From Shackletoniella antarctica (lineage in GTDB: Bacteria > Cyanobacteriota > Cyanobacteriia > Phormidesmidales > Phormidesmidaceae), in the NCBI GenBank assembly GCA_003241845.1, contig QBMN01000019.1, positions 1 to 37,735 of the forward strand: a DNA stretch of 37,735 bases. The letters are read 5' to 3'. Each line of letters begins with the position of its first letter. Positions within the stretch are counted from its first letter, which is position 1. This document shows positions 14,067-20,672 of this stretch, one piece after another. The translations under genes were made by a program, and so were the position numbers. A model generated the notes under the pieces. It did no database searches, was not told the origin of the DNA, and saw nothing but the letters and a program-made list of their open reading frames with translations.

Positions 14067-15053
14067 CTAATCTAGCCCCAGCTCCCGCTTGAGCAGCAGA
14101 ATAGACTTTTCGCCAATGTAGTTGTCACACACCACCAGCTTGGGGGGGCGAATGAGTTCTTCGCGGGCTTCGGCGATCGCCTCTTTGACCGTCGGCAGGC
14201 TGGCTTCGTCAAATACCACAATGGTCTGGGCGCTGTGGATCACGGCGCTGAGCTTGTAGGGGTCGTCGGTTTGGGCGGTCATCAGCAAGACTTCGTCGCC
14301 CCGCAGGCTGTAGCTGATCACCTCAGCGGCGCGCAAAATACCAGTGCTGACGCTGACCATGCCCAAGCAGGTGCCCTTGGGCAGGTCTTTGAGCAGGCCC
14401 AGCTCTTTTTTGTAGTCGTAGATATCGACCGGAATGACGCGCACCGACTTGGGGGCAGCGATCGCCTCAGCCTCGCTAATAAAGTAGCGGCTGGTCACCA
14501 CCGTGCCCGATCGGGTCTGGGCCAGAATAGTATCCAGCTCTTCGAGGGGCACCAGCTGCACCGGAATGTGCAGGGCATTCTCTAGCTCTCGCACCATCAG
14601 CTCGCCCGCGCCAATGTCTTGCTTGGGGGCGGTGACCAGCACGCGAGCGCTACAGCGCAGCCGCCAGTCAATTTCGGCTAAGAATAGCTCCCTTGCCTGG
14701 TTGAGCGAGCAGCCCTGGTGCAGCAGCTCGTCGAGACCGGTCTCCACTACCTCCCGCGCCTGGGGAAACTCGGCCCACAGCAGAGTCTGGGGCCGGGCGC
14801 TCTCGGTGCTGTTTTGCTCGCGCACGTAGATGCCCGAGCCGGGCATGGCCTCGACCACCCCAGCATCTTCGAGCTGGCGGTAGACCTTGCTGATGGTGTT
14901 GCGGTGCAGGCCCGTTTGCATGGCCAGCTGCCGGGTGCTGGGCAGCCGATAGCCGGGCGGATACTGCCGGGATGCGATCGCAAACCAGATCTGACCATAG
15001 AGCTGGGTCGACGCCGGTATTTCGCTTTCGGGCTGAATATGAAACTGCACCAC
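14067..15053 (-). CDS. GntR-type transcriptional regulator with a novel-looking C-terminal domain
   Basis: A winged-helix GntR domain fills about residues 8-78: STQLYGQIWFAIASRQYPPGYRLPSTRQLA, TGLHRNTISKVYRQLEDAGVV and PGSGIYV. The 250-residue C-terminal part is neither an aminotransferase (MocR) nor a typical UTRA or FCD domain that I recognise. It has repeated Rossmann-like hydrophobic strands (ARVLVTAPKQD, TVVTSRYFIS, TIVVFDEA, KLVVCDNYIGE). A cyanobacterial family of this kind includes Sll1961, implicated in photosystem stoichiometry; similarity is from memory. The frame opens with TTG at 15056, but GTG at 15053 has GGAGG seven bases upstream (15061-15065) and is preferred. It is divergent from the hydrolase gene. 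Confidence 0.8.
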   Translation of the reverse strand: MVQFHIQPESEIPASTQLYGQIWFAIASRQYPPGYRLPSTRQLAMQTGLHRNTISKVYRQLEDAGVVEAMPGSGIYVREQNSTESARPQTLLWAEFPQAREVVETGLDELLHQGCSLNQARELFLAEIDWRLRCSARVLVTAPKQDIGAGELMVRELENALHIPVQLVPLEELDTILAQTRSGTVVTSRYFISEAEAIAAPKSVRVIPVDIYDYKKELGLLKDLPKGTCLGMVSVSTGILRAAEVISYSLRGDEVLLMTAQTDDPYKLSAVIHSAQTIVVFDEASLPTVKEAIAEAREELIRPPKLVVCDNYIGEKSILLLKRELGLD

Positions 15054-15226
15054 CAAACTACCTCCAGGCTGTTGCTAGATAAATCATGATGTCCCTTTAC
15101 GGTCAGACCAGCAGGGTCAAACCAGGGCTAACTCAAGACTAGATACACCGGCTATATTGCCAATTTAGGACGATTCTAGAAAAGTCGCTGGGTTTTGGTG
15201 GTCGCCCCCGGCCCCCGCAATGATTT

Positions 15227-15267
15227 TTGACAATTGTAGCTACCCCAACGCTAAGGTAGGGTAGCTA
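15227..15267 (+). promoter_or_regulatory. Promoter with overlapping inverted repeat upstream of the hydrolase
   Basis: A perfect -35 TTGACA at 15227-15232 is followed by an inverted repeat: TAGCTACCC (15237-15245) and GGGTAGCTA (15259-15267), 13 bases apart. A weak -10 (TAAGGT, 15252-15257) lies inside the repeat. The repeat occupies the spacer and -10 region, the classic place for a repressor operator. The divergent GntR-type protein is a natural candidate binder. Confidence 0.6.
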
Positions 15268-15284
15268 ATACGGACGAACTTGTC

Positions 15285-16034
15285 ATGACATCCCTGGTGC
15301 GCACCGAGACCATCCCCATCCCCAGCGGTGATACCGAAATTTTGGCCTACCTGGCCGAGCCTTCTCGCCCTGGGCGCTTTGGGGCCGTGGTGGTGATTCA
15401 AGAGGTATTTGGGGTCAACAGCCACATCCGCGAGGTGGCGGAGCGGATTGCTGGAGCGGGCTATGTGGCGATCGCCCCTCATATTTACCACCGCCAGGCC
15501 CCCGGCTTTGAGGCGGGCTACACCACCGAAGATCTAGAACAGGGTCGCCGCTACAAGCAGGGTACCAGGGCAGCAGAATTGCTGGCGGATCTAGAGGGTG
15601 CGATCGCCCGTCTTTACACCAAACCCAACGTCATCTCAGGGGGCGTCGGCTGCATCGGCTTTTGCTTTGGCGGCCACGTCGCCTACCTGGCCGCCACCCT
15701 GGCTGAGGTCAAGGCCACGGCCTCGTTCTACGGGGCGGGCATTGCCACGATGACGCCCGGCGGCGGTGAGCCCACCCTCAGCCGCACCGCTGAAATTAAA
15801 GGTACTCTCTACGGCTTCTTCGGCGAAAAAGATCCGCTAATTTCCTCGGAGGAAGTGAATCAAATCGAAGCGGCGCTAACAGATCACGGCGTGCCCCACC
15901 AACTCTTTCGCTACCCCGATGCTGAGCACGGCTTTTTTTGCGACCAGCGCTACAGCTACAACCCCGAAGCCGCCCGCGACGCCTGGGAGCAGGTGCTGCA
16001 ATTGTTTAAGACCACGCTGCCCACAGAACAGTAG
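15285..16034 (+). CDS. Dienelactone hydrolase family protein
   Basis: A 249-residue cytoplasmic alpha/beta hydrolase. The expected triad is visible: nucleophile Cys in GFCFGG (about residue 127), Asp in GEKDPLIS (about 186), His in DAEHGFFC (about 214). The N-terminal VVVIQEVFGVNSHIREVAERIA contains the conserved Glu that positions the Cys. The natural substrate in cyanobacteria is unknown; the family name comes from chlorocatechol degradation, for which there is no other gene here. Transcription probably starts from the TTGACA promoter with the inverted repeat. It is divergent from the GntR-type gene, which may control it. Confidence 0.9.
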   Translation: MTSLVRTETIPIPSGDTEILAYLAEPSRPGRFGAVVVIQEVFGVNSHIREVAERIAGAGYVAIAPHIYHRQAPGFEAGYTTEDLEQGRRYKQGTRAAELLADLEGAIARLYTKPNVISGGVGCIGFCFGGHVAYLAATLAEVKATASFYGAGIATMTPGGGEPTLSRTAEIKGTLYGFFGEKDPLISSEEVNQIEAALTDHGVPHQLFRYPDAEHGFFCDQRYSYNPEAARDAWEQVLQLFKTTLPTEQ

Positions 16035-16178
16035 ATCTGCCTCGACAAGCAAGGGACCCCAAAGCTTCAACGCAAAGGCCTGTATGAACGTGCCCACGGG
16101 CCGATTCGAGATGCCTTTGAGCAGCGGGGACTGAAGTCGACCGAAGCACGTCTCCCGCAGTTGCTGGAGGACATTTGA
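16035..16178 (+). other. In-frame open continuation after the hydrolase stop, possible gene remnant
   Basis: After the TAG of the hydrolase the same frame stays open for 47 more codons to a TGA at 16176-16178. The reading includes LQRKGLYERAHGPIRDAF and LKSTEARLPQLLEDI, which has a protein-like, helical composition. There is no ATG or GTG start with a ribosome site. It may be the tail of a lost gene whose front was removed when the hydrolase arrived, or chance. I cannot name a family. Confidence 0.3.
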
Positions 16179-16260
16179 GCGATAGGGCCTGATGATTTGA
16201 CGGCAGGCTTCAGCGGTGAAAAGATGCAGGGGCTGAAGCTGGTAAAAACCAGCCCAGGGG

Positions 16261-17346
16261 CTAGTCTGGCAATGCCACTCGCACGATGGTCTGCTGCCCA
16301 GGAATGCTCTCAATGAGCACGTCACCCCGGTGCAGCTCGACCAGGCGTTTGGCAATGGTCAGGCCCAGGCCGGTGCCGGTGGCTTCTGACTCGGGTTCAA
16401 ACTGTAGGTAGGCACCGACGTGGGCGATCTCGTCAGCGGTCATGCCCTGGCCGTAGTCGATCACGTAGAAGGTGACCTTGCCGTCGCTGTGCGACCCAAA
16501 TATTTTGATCGGGGTGCCCACCTCAGAAAACTTAAAGGCGTTGTCGAGCAGCTCTTCGCAGACCTTGCGCAGCTGCGCTTCGGACATGGGCACTTCTAGG
16601 CGCTCTAGGGAGATCTCCAGGTCGTCCTCGCGTAGGTAGTCGGCGGCGAGGGTTTGGGCAATCTCGGTGATCACGCTGTCGGCGCGATCGGTACGCTGGT
16701 GCTGTAGAGTCTGGGCAGAAATTTGCTCGGGGCTGAGCCGCTCAAGCTTGGCAAACAGCATTACGTTTTGGGTCAGGCGGGCGGTGCGCTGGGCACTGCG
16801 GTGGATGGCCTTAGCCAGGGTGACCACCTCTTCAGGCCCTAGGGTCTCGGCCTCTTCGATCAGGGTGGTGGCTAGCCTGAGCACTTCGCGCATGGGGGCA
16901 CCCAGCTCGCGGGGCAGGGCGGTGCTAATGCTGCTGCGCAGGGCGCTGAGCTGCTGCTGGGTTTTGTCTTCCACCGCGCTCTTGGCCCCCAGGCGGGTGT
17001 GAATCATGCGCAGCAGGTCGTCGTGGGTGAAGGGCTTGGTGAGGTAGTCATCGGCCCCTAGATCCATACCGCTGCGAAAGTCGACCCGTTCGGCCTTGGC
17101 GGTGAGAAACACAAAGGGCAGGGTGGCCAAGTCGGGATCTTGACGGATCTGCTGCAAGACGCCGAAGCCGTCGAGCACTGGCATCATCACGTCGCAGATC
17201 ACCAGGTCGGGCTTGAACTCGCGGATCTGCCGCAGCCCTTCTTCGCCGTTGGCGGCGCTGTCAACGATAAAGTCTTCGGCATTGAGAATATCAACGATGC
17301 TGTCGCGTACCCCAGCTTCGTCTTCGATTACCAGAATCTTAGCCAT
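16261..17346 (-). CDS. Response regulator with C-terminal HATPase, H-box His replaced by Arg
   Basis: A 361-residue REC-HATPase protein. The ATG at 17346 (MAKILVIEDEAG) has GGAG eight bases upstream and starts exactly at the receiver domain. REC residues are complete: acidic Glu8/Asp9, phospho-acceptor Asp52, Thr82 and Lys104 (LTKPF). After a linker, the region that in sister proteins reads like a HELRTPL H-box is here LPRELGAPM, with Arg146 (codon CGC at 16909-16911) where His should be. The catalytic domain keeps the N box (LLDNAFKFSE), G1 (DYGQGM) and G2 (GTGLGLTIAKRL). It may bind ATP but should not autophosphorylate at this site. The start overlaps the stop of the upstream kinase gene by 8 bases, so the two are coupled. 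Confidence 0.9.
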   Translation of the reverse strand: MAKILVIEDEAGVRDSIVDILNAEDFIVDSAANGEEGLRQIREFKPDLVICDVMMPVLDGFGVLQQIRQDPDLATLPFVFLTAKAERVDFRSGMDLGADDYLTKPFTHDDLLRMIHTRLGAKSAVEDKTQQQLSALRSSISTALPRELGAPMREVLRLATTLIEEAETLGPEEVVTLAKAIHRSAQRTARLTQNVMLFAKLERLSPEQISAQTLQHQRTDRADSVITEIAQTLAADYLREDDLEISLERLEVPMSEAQLRKVCEELLDNAFKFSEVGTPIKIFGSHSDGKVTFYVIDYGQGMTADEIAHVGAYLQFEPESEATGTGLGLTIAKRLVELHRGDVLIESIPGQQTIVRVALPD

Positions 17347-20300
17347 GATGGTCACTCCATAGTAAAAGGGGTAAAACAACGGTAAAGGTGGTGCCTACAC
17401 CCACTTCACTGACAAATGAGATGCTCCCCTGGTGGGCCTCGGCGGCCCGCTTGGCAATCACCAAGCCAAGGCCAGTGCCGGAGATATTCCCCACGTTGTC
17501 GGCCCGGTGAAAGGCTCCGAAGAGCTGGGACTGGTCGGCGGGGGGAATGCCAATGCCGCGATCGCTCACCTGAAATACGGTCTGCTCTGCATCACAGTTG
17601 AGATTGAACGAGACCGGGCTGTGCTCAGGGGAATATTTCACCGCGTTGGAGAGCAGGTTGAGCAAGATGTGGCGCAGCAGTTTTTCGTCGGCCAGCACTG
17701 GCCTGCTCTCGCCCATGGCGGTAAACTCGATGGCGCTGGCGGTGCCGAGCTGGGCAAACTGCACCTCTTCGGCCAAGTCGCGGCAAAACTGCTGTAGATC
17801 CATCGGCGTTGTGATGCAGTCAAGCTTACCCGCTTCGGCCTTGCCCACGGTGAGTACGTCGTTGAGCAGACCAATCATATAGTGGACGGAGGTTTGAATG
17901 CGCTTAAGTACGGTCTGCTGTTTCTCGGGGGTGAATTTGTGGCTGTAGCGCTCGAGGGTTTCGGCTGAGGCCAAAATGGTGGTCAGCGGGGTGCGAAACT
18001 CGTGGGAAGCCATGGAGATAAAGCGGGTCTTGAGGTTGGTGAGCTCTTTTTGGCGGGTCAGAGCTTTGCGAATGTCAACCTCGATCTGCTTGCGCTCGGT
18101 GATGTCGCGGGTGATGCCCCGGTAGCCCTGAAACTCGCCTTCGGTGCTAAAGATGGGGGAACCGCTGATTTCCAGGGTGACGGTTTCACCCCCAGGCCGC
18201 AGGCAGTTGGCTTGGAGCTGGGTGAAGGGCTGGCGCTGCCCCACGAGCAGGGCCAAAATGGTGCTAAACCGCACCGCCTCGTCTGCGGCCATGAAGTCGG
18301 TGAACCGGTGGTTAAGAATCTCTTCGGCGGGGCAGGCGAGAATTTCGGTGGCGCGGGGGTTGATATAGCTAAAGGCAAACTGGCGGTCGATCTCCCACAC
18401 CCAGTCGTTGGTTTGCTCGACCAGGCTGCGGAACTTAATTTCGCTGGTTTGCAGGGCGGCTTTGGCCTGCTCGCGATCGCTGATATCTAGCCCCACAAAC
18501 ACCGCCGCGCCGCCCTGGTCATATTTTTGGGCCACCAGCAGCCAGTGGCTCGCCACTCCCTTGGCCGAGAACTGCATCTCTTGGCTGATCAGGTTGGCGT
18601 CGCCGGCTAAGAAGTCTTGGGCAAACTGGCTGAAGGGCGATGCTTGACCCAAAAAGCCCACATGCTGGCCGATGAAGTCGGCGGGGAGAATGTCAAAGGA
18701 GGCGGCCAGGCGGTGGTTGCAGCCCAGGTATAGCCCGTCTTTGCTCACCCACGACACCATGGCGGGCACCGCGTTGAGCACGGCCTGAAGCTGCTGGTTG
18801 GTTTGGGCCAGAGTTTGCTCGGCCTGGCGGCGCTGGTCAACTTCCTGACGCAGCTTTTCGGTGACCTGCCGCCAGGAGGCGGTGCGTTCTTCCACCCGCT
18901 GCTCTAGCTCGTCGTTGAGCTGCTGCAAATGAATTTCGTACTGCCTGCGGGCTTCGAGATCTTCCTGGAGCTTTTGGTATAGCCCTGACTGGCGCACGGC
19001 AATGGCCACCGATCGCGCCAGCTGCTTTACCAGACGAACTTCCCAATCGCGCCAGCGGCGGCTGCTACCGCACTGGTTGATTACCAGTAGCCCCCAGAGC
19101 TGATGGTCGTACACAATGGGCACCACCAAGTTGGCCCGAATCTGAAGGCCTTTGAGCAGGCCAATGTGACAGGGGCTAAAGCCCGCCTGCTCAATGTCAT
19201 CCACCGCTTGAATGCGCCCGTAGCGATAGGCCTCGGCCCAGTGCTTAGCAAAGGTTTTGTCTTCGATGGTGTAGCCTAGCAGTGACTTCCACGGGGGCAC
19301 CACCGCCTCTACGGCTACGGTGCCGCTGGCGGCGGTGTCAAACCGGTAGATCAAGGCCCGATCGGCCTGGAGCAGCTGCCGCACTTCTCCTACCGTGGTG
19401 GCGAGAATGTCTTGCACATCGAGGGATTCGTGGATGCGCTGGGTCAAGGTAGTGAGCAGGCGATCGCACTTGGCCTGTTCTTCGAGCTGCTCGGTGCGCC
19501 CCTGCATCAGGCGCTCTAGCTCTGAGCTGTGGCTTTTCCAGATCTCAACCTTTTGACTGTCAGACTGCTTAAAAGACTGCCACAGATGGCTAAAGGAGGT
19601 TTGCAGCTCGCGCAGGTCGAGGCTGTAGAGCAGGTCTGACTGGCTAATCACCCCCAGGGGCCGCTGCTCGGGGGTCACTACCACCAGGCAGGGGAGATGG
19701 TGCTGGCTCATTTCTTGGTAGGCCAGCCACAGCGAATCGTTGAGTTGGAGACAGCGTTGTGGATCGCGCATAATCGCCTGCGCCGGCAGCTCAGCCAGGT
19801 TGAGCTGTCGCGCCTGAAAGCGCAGTACATCCTGCCGCAGCACCAGCCCGAGCAGCACCCCGGCGGCGCTGGGGTCAACCACAGCGACACAGCTGACCTG
19901 ATATTCTGCCAGCAGCGTGGCGGCGGTGAGGGCCGTGTCGGTGGGGTGGACGGTCACTAGATTGGTGGTCATGCGCGACTGTGCTTGCTGTAGCTTGAGC
20001 ACGTGGGGCGGCTGGAGCGCCTGCTGCAGCGAGCCGATGGTAATTAACCGCACCGGGCGCTGATCGTCATCGACCAGGGGCAAATGGTGAATCTGCCGCT
20101 GGCGCATCAGGTCTAAGACGTTGAGGGCGCTGAGGGGTTTGTTGACCGGCAGCACCGTTAGCGAGTCGGTCATGATCTCGCACACCGGAGTGGCGAGATC
20201 TACCCCCTTGACCACCAGGCGAATGGCATCGCGATCGGTGACGAGGCCCACCAGTTTTTGCCCCTGCACCACCAGCACACAGCTGTGCCCCCGCACTGAG

Positions 20301-20431
20301 TCGTCGCCCAGGTAGTCAATCACCTCCCGCAGGGTGGCGGTTTGAGGCACCATCACCGGAGTTGTGCCGAGGGCCCATAGGGCCTCGGGCTGGCGACTCT
20401 GGGCAAAATCTGCGGTTTTTAGGTTAGGCAT
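17339..20431 (-). CDS. CBS-CBS-GAF-PAS-PAS sensor histidine kinase, candidate bilin-binding GAF
   Basis: About 1030 residues from ATG 20431; an in-frame ATG at 20506 adds 25 unconserved residues. The order is two Bateman modules (four CBS motifs, about 20-275), a phytochrome/cyanobacteriochrome-like GAF (about 325-485), a coiled coil (485-545), PAS (545-655), PAS (665-780), HisKA with phospho-His810 in SMASHEFRTPL, and HATPase with GTGLGLVIAKR. The GAF keeps the Cys421-His422 pair in SPCHIGLLKGLQIRANLVVPI, where bilin attaches in cyanobacteriochromes, but has DKTF in place of a DXCF motif and NQC where HQC is common. CBS modules usually sense adenosine nucleotides, so light and energy status may be combined. 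No membrane segment is seen. The REC-HATPase gene overlaps its end. Confidence 0.9.
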   Translation of the reverse strand: MPNLKTADFAQSRQPEALWALGTTPVMVPQTATLREVIDYLGDDSVRGHSCVLVVQGQKLVGLVTDRDAIRLVVKGVDLATPVCEIMTDSLTVLPVNKPLSALNVLDLMRQRQIHHLPLVDDDQRPVRLITIGSLQQALQPPHVLKLQQAQSRMTTNLVTVHPTDTALTAATLLAEYQVSCVAVVDPSAAGVLLGLVLRQDVLRFQARQLNLAELPAQAIMRDPQRCLQLNDSLWLAYQEMSQHHLPCLVVVTPEQRPLGVISQSDLLYSLDLRELQTSFSHLWQSFKQSDSQKVEIWKSHSSELERLMQGRTEQLEEQAKCDRLLTTLTQRIHESLDVQDILATTVGEVRQLLQADRALIYRFDTAASGTVAVEAVVPPWKSLLGYTIEDKTFAKHWAEAYRYGRIQAVDDIEQAGFSPCHIGLLKGLQIRANLVVPIVYDHQLWGLLVINQCGSSRRWRDWEVRLVKQLARSVAIAVRQSGLYQKLQEDLEARRQYEIHLQQLNDELEQRVEERTASWRQVTEKLRQEVDQRRQAEQTLAQTNQQLQAVLNAVPAMVSWVSKDGLYLGCNHRLAASFDILPADFIGQHVGFLGQASPFSQFAQDFLAGDANLISQEMQFSAKGVASHWLLVAQKYDQGGAAVFVGLDISDREQAKAALQTSEIKFRSLVEQTNDWVWEIDRQFAFSYINPRATEILACPAEEILNHRFTDFMAADEAVRFSTILALLVGQRQPFTQLQANCLRPGGETVTLEISGSPIFSTEGEFQGYRGITRDITERKQIEVDIRKALTRQKELTNLKTRFISMASHEFRTPLTTILASAETLERYSHKFTPEKQQTVLKRIQTSVHYMIGLLNDVLTVGKAEAGKLDCITTPMDLQQFCRDLAEEVQFAQLGTASAIEFTAMGESRPVLADEKLLRHILLNLLSNAVKYSPEHSPVSFNLNCDAEQTVFQVSDRGIGIPPADQSQLFGAFHRADNVGNISGTGLGLVIAKRAAEAHQGSISFVSEVGVGTTFTVVLPLLLWSDHHG

Positions 20432-20564
20432 GGTTGAGACCGCCGACAAAGTAGGGGAACTGGGACAAGGTCGCTGCGGCTGCCTTATGGCACAACCGCA
20501 CGGCATCAGGGATCTATCTGGCTTCTCCCTTTCTTTAAGCTACGGGTAAAGCATCGGATGTCGT

Positions 20565-20603
20565 ATCAGGGGATACCTGAGATCTCCGCCGAAATCCCCT
20601 GAT
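20565..20603. repeat. Inverted repeat upstream of the CBS/GAF kinase
   Basis: ATCAGGGGAT (20565-20574) and ATCCCCTGAT (20594-20603) are perfect 10-base arms 19 bases apart, and the right arm is followed by a second CCCCTGA copy (to 20610). It lies about 135 bases before the kinase start, so it could be an operator or a terminator-like structure for the upstream kinase gene. Confidence 0.45.
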
Positions 20604-20672
20604 CCCCTGAGGCGCTGGGGCTAAGACAGCGCTCTATGGGTCACACCAAGTCAGCCCTGAAGCTTTTTAAGC

